A stretch of DNA of 64,000 bases from Chalara sp. BL73 (taxonomy: Eukaryota; Ascomycota; Leotiomycetes; Helotiales): the NCBI GenBank assembly GCA_918026815.1, contig CAKJVC010000142.1, positions 310,001 through 374,000 of the forward strand, given 5' to 3'. Made by a program: the position numbers and the translations under genes. Under the pieces are notes generated by a model. That model was not told the origin of the DNA. It did not search any database and saw only the letters and a program-made list of their open reading frames with translations. This document shows, one piece after another, positions 24,084 to 34,400 of the stretch (its first letter is position 1; every line of letters begins with the position of its first letter).

Positions 24084-24568
24084 GGTTATTATGTTCTTGC
24101 TGTGTATATAACGTCTTTCTGGTGTCACTGCGAAGATTGGGATGCACGAGTTGAAGATGGCCAGAGAAGGTGAAGAAATGAATTTATGTATTCAGTTATT
24201 TCATTCAAATGTATGAAGAGACCAAAGGGCGTAGGATAGGCAGCCAAAGCTGTAGGTCATCTGGATTGCTAATCATGCCGTGCTCTTTCGCAATTTGTGG
24301 CCATCTTTGCCTGCTCTGGTTGTATCCTCTCACACAGCACCATTGCCCCCCTCCCCCTCCTGCCCCTCATTCACGATTTCTAAGCTTCATAAACACGGAA
24401 CAACACACTCCCCTGCTCTCCTTATCCAGCCCCCGGTAGGCTTCGTTATCAGCGCCAAGCGAGGGGTCGCCAAGCAAATATGATGCTCAGGCACACTAAA
24501 GAAATTCAAAGAGCTAAATTCTTCACCAAAAACTATCCCGGAGGGCCTCAGCTCTATATCAGAGAAAG
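24084..24568. promoter_or_regulatory. Shared divergent promoter (GST / Cns1) with CCCCT boxes
   Basis: This 485-bp interval separates the start codons of two divergent genes. A C-rich tract at 24344-24367 contains CCCCT repeatedly, and another copy is at 24410-24414. CCCCT/AGGGG is the stress response element bound by Msn2/4-type zinc fingers in fungi. Both flanking products (glutathione transferase, Hsp90 co-chaperone) are plausible stress genes. Function is inferred from motif and position only. Confidence 0.4.
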
Positions 24569-25777
24569 ATGAAGATAGAAGAGATTACAGAGGATCTATC
24601 CTCTACCGCCATCTCTCCTTCCATCCAAGATGGGACACAACCTGAAAATGCCGACGACCTACTCTTCGACGCCTTGGAGCGCTCGCCTGCAATGGCCGAG
24701 ATGCAGGGCAAATCCAGCGCGGAGATTCTCGCAGATCTGAACAAGTCTCCTCTTTTCATGACCGAACTCGAAGACAATGATGCCGTAGAAGCTCTTAAGG
24801 TGCTAGCATACGAAGGCACACCCCTTGAGGTAGCCACGGGTTTCAAGGAACGCGGAAACGAGACTTTCGTGATCAAAAAATACAAGGACGCACAGGAATT
24901 CTACACACAAGGGATCAATGTGCTTCTTCTTGAAGTCAGAAAGCGGCAGCGTGGAGAAAAGACAGAACATCCTGCAGATCCGGCAGAGATCAAGAGACAA
25001 GTCGCCCTACTAGAAGCCAGTCTCGTGAACCGCGCTGCCTGTAACCTTGAGCTAAAGAACTACCGCTCATGCATACTAGATTGCGCCTCAGCTATCCGAA
25101 TCAACCCCAAGAACGTCAAAGCCTATTATCGCTCCACGAAAGCACTCCTCGCATTAGACAAGATCACCGAAGCCGACGACTCCTGTGCTCGCGGCCTGGC
25201 TCTCGACCCCGAAAACAAATCTCTCCTTGCAGTTGCCCAAGCCATCATCAAGAAAAACGAGCTAGTAGCCGCCCGCAAGAAAAAGGAGCTGGGGCTTGCA
25301 GCACGGAAACGGCAAGAAGAAATCACGCTCAAAGCTGCTCTGAAAGCAAGGGGCATCAGAACCCGAAAAACCGATCAACCTCCTGAGATGGAAGACGCAA
25401 AAATTCAGCTCGTGCCTGACCCTGCCGACCCTACATCTTCATTATCATTTCCAGCAGTGCTGCTATATCCACTGCACTTGGAGAGTGATTTCATTAAGGC
25501 TTGGGGAGAGATGGAGCCAATGGGCCACCACCTGGATTACATTCTCCCTGTACCCTGGGACAAGGCACACGAATATACCCCTACAGGTGTAGAATGCTAC
25601 ATGGAGACCATCTCCGGCGGGCTCATAAAAGTCGGACGTAAAGTGACGTTGCTCAAAGTACTTAGCGCAGGCAACGTTGAAGTGGTAGACGAAGTTGTCA
25701 AAGTCTTTGTCGTGCCAAAGGCAAAAGCAGAAGCATGGGTCACAGAATTCAAGAGGAAGAAAGCCAGCGAGAAATGA
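24569..25777 (+). CDS. CNS1: Cns1/TTC4-family Hsp70/Hsp90 co-chaperone
   Basis: Cytosolic TPR co-chaperone of 402 residues in one exon, the homologue of yeast Cns1 and animal TTC4, which binds the C-terminal peptides of Hsp90 and Hsp70 and supports translation-factor folding. After an N-terminal helix region (SPLFMTELEDNDAVEALKVL), TPR motifs span about residues 90-225: FKERGNETFVIKKYKDAQEF, then SLVNRAACNLELKNYRSCIL and NPKNVKAYYRSTKALLALD. A charged coiled linker (KKELGLAARKRQEE) leads to the C-terminal wheel domain near 280-400, with FPAVLLYPLHLESDFI and HEYTPTGVECYMETISGG. Length and order match the family. The ATG at 24569 is preceded by GAAAG and is the first in frame. Essential in yeast; likely the same here. 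Confidence 0.93.
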   Translation: MKIEEITEDLSSTAISPSIQDGTQPENADDLLFDALERSPAMAEMQGKSSAEILADLNKSPLFMTELEDNDAVEALKVLAYEGTPLEVATGFKERGNETFVIKKYKDAQEFYTQGINVLLLEVRKRQRGEKTEHPADPAEIKRQVALLEASLVNRAACNLELKNYRSCILDCASAIRINPKNVKAYYRSTKALLALDKITEADDSCARGLALDPENKSLLAVAQAIIKKNELVAARKKKELGLAARKRQEEITLKAALKARGIRTRKTDQPPEMEDAKIQLVPDPADPTSSLSFPAVLLYPLHLESDFIKAWGEMEPMGHHLDYILPVPWDKAHEYTPTGVECYMETISGGLIKVGRKVTLLKVLSAGNVEVVDEVVKVFVVPKAKAEAWVTEFKRKKASEK

Positions 25778-26824
25778 GGAAAGAATGCCGATCCTGATTC
25801 CTCATTAATCAATCGCATAGACAAAAGAAGAGAGGGCAAACTCGGGAAAGCGGAAAGATGAATCATTGGGCCGTCATCTCAAACGAGCCTCGTGGAACAA
25901 GGATGTTTTGATGGTACCCATCTCCCGTTCCGAAAAGGAGGGACGGCATGGCATGGATGCCAGGATATTATGACCGCAATCACATTCTGGAAAAGATATG
26001 TTGCGCCGAGCTTTGGAGTAACGCGTTTTGTTGCTGAGGAGCACCGAAAACATTGTATCACAACCTGCCCGGAGGTCATTCCATTTCTAGATATTGATGC
26101 ATAAAGAAAGTGAAGATGGCGACTTAGTCGTACTTTTGCGTGCGATTAGTAGTTTCCCAAATGGTTACGCTCTCGTGGACATCGCGTGGCAATGGTGGAA
26201 TTTGGCGGACTCTCATGAGTACTTCAGCTTGCAACGGTTTTGTAAGATGTGAAGAAGAATGAAAGTTAGATTACGCAATTAAAATAAACATATTTCTCAG
26301 ATATGCGACAAATATACCTGTCTTCTAGATTCCCTGATCTAGACTCAGAGCGTTTAGAGAGCACATAGATTTTAAGTCATGATACACAAATTCAATGGCC
26401 ATGACCCGCTAGGTAGTTACACTCAAAAATAATGAAAACATCTGCTCGACAGCTTCTCGCCAGCCATGAAATACTTCCAGTCAAAGAGAGGCAATACTGA
26501 AATATCTAATATTAAGATAGCTACCGTTGAAAACACCAAGCGCAGATGCAGTGCAAGTTCGTATATCCACATCTCAAAATTCATAAGCCCCATTCCCAAA
26601 CCATTCCCCAAAATAATCAGAATCCCAACTATGCAAAAAAAAAGAAAAAAAAAAAAAAAGGAATCTGGCTGTACACTTTTCATACCTTGCTCCCTGATGC
26701 AAATTTCCAATTCCCAAATCTCGCAGGCCTTGGTATGTTCTCTTCCTTTTGATAATCCAGTATCTCTGAGAGGAAAATGAGAGGCATTTATCACAATGAT
26801 GATGGCGATGTGCAAAACGCTTTT
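25778..26824. other. Gap between convergent CNS1 and APSES genes
   Basis: About 1 kb between two 3' ends, presumably holding both 3' untranslated regions. A long purine run (A-rich with a few G) lies at 26636-26661. The frames at 26423-26815 on either strand span this low-complexity run and are not credible genes. Confidence 0.5.
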
Positions 26825-28529
26825 TCACACACTGGTCGCCCTCCTCCTCTTGATCCTCGGGCCATCATCTGCCTCCGCCGCTTCCCCGTCCTTGACGCTG
26901 AGCTTCATCAACAACCACGCCGCTCTCTTCTCCTCTCCCGCTCCTGCTGCGGGTTCGCTATGGGCGTGGATCCCCGTCATTGGCGTGTCTTGATTCGCTG
27001 TCCCGTTCTCCGGGCTCCCGCCTGTCTGCGCGGCATGCTCGCTCTTCTCGCTGCCTAGGCTCGCGCTCTCGTACTCGTCGTCCGCCTCCCCCTCCTCTTG
27101 TAACCTCCTCTTCCGCCACGCGCTTGCGTCTGCCAATCCGGCACCGGGGATCTGCAGCGGCAGCTCAAAGATGCCCGTTGAGCGCGGGATGGCTGACAAC
27201 CAGGGGTTGGCGATCGAGATTCCCGAGTTTGCCGAGTGCGATAGGAGATTCTGCGCTTGATGGCGGGGATATTGGTGGTGAGGCAGAGGATGGGTCTGGG
27301 AATGTGGCTGGTCAGGCGGCCAGGAACGGCTGGCTGGACCAGGAGAGTAGAAGTACTCGCCGCTTCCGTTCGTCTCGCTGCCTTCCCTGTCCTCTCCGCT
27401 CTCTTTCCAGCCGCGTTTCAATCTTAGTCTCCGGCTTGCACCCGTCTCTGCTCTGCCTCTCATCACATGCTGCTCTGGGAGCTCAGGCGAGGTCGAAAAT
27501 CCCGTGGTTGATGATTTGGGCGTTGGGAACGATGGGCTTGCGGTACTGGAGGAGTATTGCATGCGGTAAGATTCAGCCTGCTGGGTAGCGGTAGATATTA
27601 TGGCGGAGTCAATGATCATGCGGCCGTGCTCGGGAGCTTCGAGGGAAACGCAAAGGGAGGGAAAGCTGGGTCCGAAAAGCGGGATCAACGCTGGGGCAAT
27701 CGGGGCACAGAAGGTGGTGCAGATAGCAAGGGCGCATGTATATGGCATCCAATATCCTGTTGATAAATGTCAGCTTTATGGAGTATGAGAGGGAATAATA
27801 TAGGTAAATTTGAGGCACCTTGTGCTACAAGAGCTCCTCCCGTGATGCTGTGCGTGATATCCTTAAGGCCTGGGTTCATGTGCAACATTTTTGCTGGCAT
27901 CGTCTTGCAGCTGTCAGTAATTATGTATACGTTTCTGGGGAGCGTTGATACCTTCGTATGCTTTAGGCATTTGAAGAATGGCGTAATGCGAACCAGTCCA
28001 ATGTTATAGTCCCACATCACAGTATAAACTTTGTCGTCGCCAGGAACCTTGAAAATGTACTGAAAGACTATTGCAATCGGAATAAGCAGGGGTCATTTAC
28101 CATAGATGTTATAGCCTGGATGGACCTCATACCTTCAAAGCATTCTCGCCCTGTCTTCTCTAAAAAGGTCTTCTTCTCGCTGTTATATGGAATATGACGA
28201 GGATACTCCCGAATCTTGCCGAGGGGATAAACCTCAAATTTCCGAAGCTCTCGCATGGCAATCTCGTCCAGCCTTTCAAACGGTGGATAGTTGACCTCGC
28301 CCTTGACCTTACCCTTGGCGAACACGGCTCCATCCTTGGTCATCTTTGACTTCTTCAAGGAGGACGAGGAATGCGCGGAGAGCTGTGGGCTATCATGAGA
28401 AGAGGTCGTCGTGCAAAACGAGGGAGAGGGACTTGATGGTAGCCGCTGACCTCGCGGCTCTGACTTGATAGGGTTGAGGAGTGAAGCCACCGAAAGCATG
28501 GTGGTATCTTGTTCTGGTATGGGCTTCAA
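26825..28529 (-). CDS. APSES (KilA-N type) transcription factor, Xbp1-like
   Basis: Nuclear DNA-binding regulator of 509 residues (499 if the second in-frame ATG at 28499 is used). Exons: 28529-28133, 28067-27952, 27903-27819 and 27756-26825; introns are 65, 48 and 62 bp. The N-terminus has a conserved [10 protein letters not shown] motif. The APSES domain is split over exons 1-4, about residues 125-250: [52 protein letters not shown] (here [12 protein letters not shown]), [20 protein letters not shown] and [12 protein letters not shown]. The rest is low-complexity and acidic, ending IKRRRATSV. The VMWDYN...TPFFK pattern fits the Xbp1-like group more than StuA or Mbp1; yeast Xbp1 is a stress-induced repressor. 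The 3-kb upstream gap suggests complex regulation. The target genes are unknown. Confidence 0.85.
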
Positions 28530-31481
28530 AATTCAACAGTATTGGCTGTAAAATCTGCAAGTTGGGAATGTTGCCCTACCAACGAAAGGTCTTACGGATT
28601 GAAATATGATAACTTAGTCGATAGGTATGCGTTGTTAAAGTCAATCAATAGCCTGGCAGGGTGCTGGAGCAGGCAAACAGAAAAGATCAGATCTCTTAGG
28701 AATAGCTCGTTCGTGGATCTTTATGTGAGGAATGGCCTGATAACGAGCTTAAGCATCAATACTACTTCGATGCCAGCTAGCGGTGCAGGTGCATGCAGTC
28801 TGAACCATAACTGGGTGTGTCTTTACCTACTTTCAGTGCTCTCGGGGTGGAAGGTCTTTGTTGGCTGTGTCTAGGAACCGACCTGGGGTAGCTTGAATGC
28901 CCGTTTGCGTGTGCTTACCGCCTATTCTGTGGTCGAGGATGATTTGCTCACACCGGTTATTGAGGTATACTGATATCGCAATCTGAGTTTTTAGGCGCTG
29001 CTAGGCTAGGTAAAGGAGTTTCTAATCCTGACTGACTCCACCGGATGTATTGAGAAGCTGAGAACCGAGATGTAGAGGTTTTGGATCAAACGATTACTAG
29101 AAGACTTCTGAACAGGCTTCTCCGCTTCCATGCCCGTGGCCATGAGTCCAGCATGCCCAGAGAGACTTGCATATACATAACTGCACAGTAAGGGCCGAGG
29201 CAAATGGTTTCACAAAAACGCCAACAAGCCGTGATCCATCCAGATAGGGCAACGAGCAATTTACTTCGTGACAGCAAAGAGTGTTTTCTAAGGCCGTAAT
29301 GCGAGTTTGACATCAACAAGTATCATACTAAACTTGATAGGGAACAGAGTTGTTTGAAGTCTGACAGTGAATTTGCTATGGACTCTTGCTGGAAAGGAGT
29401 CTTGGGAACGGCTGGCTGCAGTAAGTGCGGGTGCGGTACCGTAGGAGAGTTGCTCACCCCTAGTCTAGACAAAGAAACACCAACAACTGGTCTCTGAGAT
29501 TAGAAACATCTCGCTTTGCTTGACTCGATGCACGTGGACATAAAATTTACCACAGCAAGCTGTAAATGTATCATATGCCAGCCAGAGTCTCAAAGAATGA
29601 TCAATGCTTCAACTCATTTTTTCACATAAGTCTTGCCTCTGATCTTTGCATTCTAAGACAGATCCATTGAATCAAACCTTCAAAGATGCCGTATCCCTGA
29701 CATAAGGCAATCTGCTCGTTCCCGTCGGCCATGCTCTTCCTCAGGCTCCTTAAAGAACTTTCTACGGATATTCCAGAATTGGACAAGAAGATTCCTTTCC
29801 ATTTTTTACGACTGGCTTTAGAATTGATCCATACCCGTCAATATAAAGTTTGGTAAAGCCATGCAACATATGCATCCAAGCGCAGAACAGGACATGACAT
29901 GTCTCTTTAATCTTAGCCTTTGCAGAAGCCTATATAGAAGTGGATCCGGTGGCGAAGGCTCAATAAGGCTGAACTGGTATGACCTTGACTAAAAGCCAAG
30001 TTTTGAAGAGCCATTACGGTTTTGATTGGCAGATCGCTGTTGAGCAATGGTGCGAAAGCATGTCGAAACTCCTCATATCTCAAAGGGAAATTGACTCTCC
30101 GTCCTAACCTATGTTGTCTTTCTTGATAGTAAAACCTTTAGGGTTACAGCATTCAATTTTAACAAACAGATCTGTTCCACGCATGTTGTATCGTCTCAAG
30201 AAGGGCATTTTCGCCTTCTTCCTTTTAGTACTAAAAACCTCCTCGGCATAAATGCTAGCATAGACACTATACTAGACCTTGGCGCACTGAAAACTAGCCG
30301 ACGTATAGACGTACAACAGCAGTCTTCGAGTTGTGGCTTTCAGACTTCAGTCAGCGGTTTGGGTACAACCTAGACTGCCCGCTTCCGCGCAGATCATGAG
30401 ACGACTGCGAAATGGTAGGTTAACCACGTTGTGGTCTATGCATGCATACAAACGGGGAAGTCAAGGGATGTAATGTTAGATAACGTTAATTGGGAGTGTC
30501 ATACACAACATACGCAACCTGAAAACAACACCTTCAATCACCTATTCAGACGAGACTCGAAATTATTTACGGAGCAAAATCTCACACTAAGATAAAGTTC
30601 ATTTTCAGCGTTTGATTGAAAGGTATGTGGTCGAAGTGAGTGAGATGCAAGGTGGAAGGCAGTTCTGATGGAAACTCAGATCTGCTTTTCTGTAGAACTC
30701 TCACCAGAGATATGTCGACGGCGTCACAAGCCACTAATATTCTAGCTTCTGCTCAACCAGTTTTTAATCTGAATAAAAATGAGTGTCATACCAACAGGAT
30801 TTCCCTTTGCCCAGTTGCTGGCTTGAAGAGTCGTTGAAGTCCCAGATGAGGAGAATGGGTGGAGCGCCAATATCATGAGCATTCACTCTCTTTACTCTTC
30901 TTGTCGCCGGGAATTTTGAGGTCGGCGACGAGAATCATTGACGGCAAGTGTATGACAGACTCCAGCAGATTCAAGAGAGTGGAAAGATGGACCACGGGCC
31001 TCTGCATTTCTTTCTCATCGGAATAGTTCCCCATGGCTTGTAACTGTATCCTGTGGCTAGTGTATAACAGGTTCCACAAGAGCTATCCTTCCGTTGAAGG
31101 TGTAACTGTGGGATGCGATCAATTCTCGCCTTTGATAGGAACTGTGGAAGTTGATATCTGTGGTTGAGGCCGAGCCTTGCCAAGAACAGCAAGACTCCAC
31201 TAAACATGCTAAGCGAGACCCACTTTTAGCGTGACGCGCATTTTGTTTACTTGACGACCAGTCTCTACAACGACCAAGAAAGAGAGAAAGAAACATTTCC
31301 CTTCAACACAAACCACCCCGAACTGTACTACAGTAAACACCCTCGTTTTCCAAGCATATTGACGAGTCGACAAATCAGTCACATCGATCCGATCACGAAA
31401 ACAGTCACTCTTTTATGGGCACTGCTCTTTGTTTGCATCTTTAAAGTTGAGTCCAATTGACGCGTCGACTACCTTTCCAAT
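28530..31481. other. Long divergent intergenic region between APSES gene and TOP2
   Basis: A 2.95-kb stretch without a credible coding gene; frames of 60-120 codons on both strands (such as 28509-28874 +) lack motifs. It presumably holds the 5' regions of both divergent genes. Upstream of TOP2 are MluI-type cell-cycle boxes, listed separately. A long 5' leader or non-coding transcript is possible but cannot be seen from sequence. Confidence 0.45.
31234..31465 (+). promoter_or_regulatory. MCB-like boxes upstream of TOP2
   Basis: ACGCGT lies at 31460-31465, 16 bp before the TOP2 start codon, and ACGCGC at 31234-31239. ACGCGT is the MluI cell-cycle box bound by MBF (Mbp1/Swi6-type APSES factors) at G1/S genes in yeasts. 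Cell-cycle control of topoisomerase II would fit. The downstream copy is so near the ATG that it would lie in the leader unless transcription starts within it. Confidence 0.4.
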
Positions 31482-34400
31482 ATGGACGATTCAGTCATGG
31501 ATGATTCAGCATACAATATCTCTGATGGGGATGACTCCGATGTCTTTGCCCCTGCGCCCGTGAGTTCTGCCATCGCCCGGCCTCAATCTATATTGTGCAA
31601 CACCACTAATACCTTGGATCAGAAAGCGAAGGCAAAGGCTGGCCCAAAGAAACCAGCGGCAGCAAAGGCGCCAAAAGCGAAAGCGCCGGCTAAGAAGATG
31701 ACACAGACTACATTGAAAGTATCGAAGCCGCCCACCAAGAAACGGCCAAAGCCCGAAAGCGACGAGGATGAGCTTTCCGACGTGGACCCTTTCAATGATG
31801 CCTCTGTTTTATCACATACACCACCAAGCGCGAAGAAGCAAAAGAAAGCCCCGGCAAAGAAGGCAGGCGTATCAAAGCCTCTGCAGGATATAGAGAATGA
31901 GAGCATGCAATTAGATGGTCCAACTGAGAAGGCCCCATCTAAGAAGAAAACCGTTACGGATAAATATCAGAAGCTTACTCAGTTGGAGCATATCATTAAG
32001 AGACCGGACACATATATTGGATCTGTGGAGCGTACAGAGGAGCAGATGTGGGGTAGGTATCCTTTCATGGGAACTGTGTTGCGCAAGGCTAATCTACCTA
32101 AGTCTACAACTCTGAATCTTCTGAAATGGAGCTTCGAAAAGTCTCATATGTTCCGGGATTATACAAAATTTTTGATGAAATCCTCGTGAATGCTGCGGAT
32201 AATAAGCAGCAAGACAAAAGCATGAAGAATATCAAAGTTATGATAGACCGAGAAAAAGGCGAGATTAGCGTTGAGAATGATGGTGCTGGTATCCCTGTTC
32301 AGATTCATGATGTAAGCTACAATTCACTTCTCTTTCACAAGGCCTTTCGCCTACTAACTAAAAACAGAAAGAGAAAATCTACATCCCGGAGATGATATTC
32401 GGTCATCTTTTGACGGGATCAAATTATGATGATAATGAAGAAAAGACCACAGGTGGTCGAAATGGTTACGGAGCTAAGCTCTGCAATATTTTCAGCACGG
32501 AGTTTACACTTGAAACGCAGGACTCGGATGCTGGCAAGCGATACAAGCAAACTTGGACCGACAACATGTCGAATATGGGAAAGTCCAAGATCACCGCTAG
32601 TAAATCATCGGATTTCACTAGAATTACCTTTACCCCTGACTACAAAAAATTCAAGATGGCTGGCATCGACGATGACTTTGAGGCAATCGTCAAACGGCGT
32701 GTGTACGATATGGCCGGAACTATAAACGGCGTAAAGGTCTTCCTCAATGGAACACAGATCAAGCTGGACTTCAAGAAATACATCGAGATGTATGCTAGAT
32801 CGATAAAGAAGGCGCGCGGCCTCGAAGATGGGACTGAACCACCTGCTGCTTCTGTAATTATTGAGGATCTCAAGGCTCATGCGAAGTGGCAAATCGGATT
32901 TGCGGTCTCAGATGGCTCCTTCCAGCAAGTTTCTTTCGTTAATTCTATTGCTACGACATCGGGTGGTACTCACGTCAATTATATCGCAGATCAGATTTGC
33001 GACAAGCTTATGGACGTTGTCAAAAAGAAGAACCCCAAAGGTGCAGCGTTGAAGTCAAATCAAATCCGGAATCATATTTTCCTCTTTGTGAACTGTTTGA
33101 TCACCAATCCCGCTTTCACTTCACAAACTAAAGAGCAGCTCACTACGAGACACAAGCAATTTGGCAGCACGTGCATTTTAACTGAGAAATTTCTAAAGCA
33201 AATCGGACAAACTGAAGCTGTTCAGAATATCCTCAGTTTTGCACAGGCAAAGGCAGACCAGGTTTTGGCTAAGAGTGACGGAAATCGGCGCTCCCGAGTG
33301 AGCAATCCAAAGCTTGTGGACGCCAATCTGGCTGGGACTAAGCGCGGCCATGAGTGCACGTTAATCCTCACGGAGGGAGATTCTGCAAAAGGTCTGGCTG
33401 TCGCGGGTCGAGCAATTTTGGATCCTGATCGGATAGGTGTTTTCCCTCTCCGAGGCAAAATGCTAAATGTTCGAGATGCCTCTATTGACCAAATCTCGAA
33501 AAATTCCGAGATTCAAAATATTAAGCAGTTCTTGGGACTGAAACACAAGCAGGTCTATAAGGATGCAACGACACTACGCTATGGCCATCTGATGATTATG
33601 GCTGATCAAGATCATGACGGAAGTCATATCAAGGGTCTTTTAATCAACTTTTTGCAAGTCCAATTTCCTAGCTTGCTCAAGATGCCTGATTTCTTCCGAG
33701 AGTTCATTACACCAATTGTCAAGGTATGGAAGGGACCGAACCCCAAAAAGCCTTTAAGCACAAAATCATTCTTTTCGATGCCCCAATATGAAGAATGGAA
33801 AGAGCGACATGCCGATGAGCGAGGTTGGAGCCACAAGTACTACAAGGGATTGGGTACTAGTACACCAGCAGATGCACAGATTTATTTCGGGAATCTTGAT
33901 GAACATTTAAGAGAATTTGAGACGATCAAGCAAGAAGAGGAAGAATTAATCGATCTTGCTTTTTCAAAGAAGAAAGCTGATGCACGGAAGCAATGGCTTG
34001 GCAATTTCGTCCCAGGGACCTATCTCGACCATTCAACGAAGACGCTCACTTACAATGATTTCGTTAATAAGGAATTGATTCTGTTCAGTATGGCAGATAA
34101 CCTGCGTTCGATTCCATCAGTGATTGATGGTCTGAAGCCCGGTCAGCGGAAAGTCATGTTTGCTTGCTTCAAGCGTAATCTTGTCAAGGATACGAAAGTA
34201 GTAGAGCTAGCTGGTTATGTATCTGAAAATACGGCATATCATCATGGAGAGGCATCAATGCATCAGACCATCATCGGCCTGGCCCAGAACTTTGTGGGGT
34301 CGAACAACATCAATTGCCTCGAGCCAAGCGGTAGTTTCGGTTCTCGACTTGCTGGTGGCAGTGATGCAGCCAGTCCTCGTTACATTTTCACTCGACTTTC

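Noticed and set aside
26636..26661. A-rich tract considered as a retroelement poly(A) tail
   Set aside because: No reverse transcriptase, target duplication or element body next to it; more likely simple low complexity in a 3' region.
26980..27588. 202-codon plus-strand open frame over the APSES gene
   Set aside because: Antisense of the low-complexity C-terminal region; Arg/Ser/Leu-rich with no domain.
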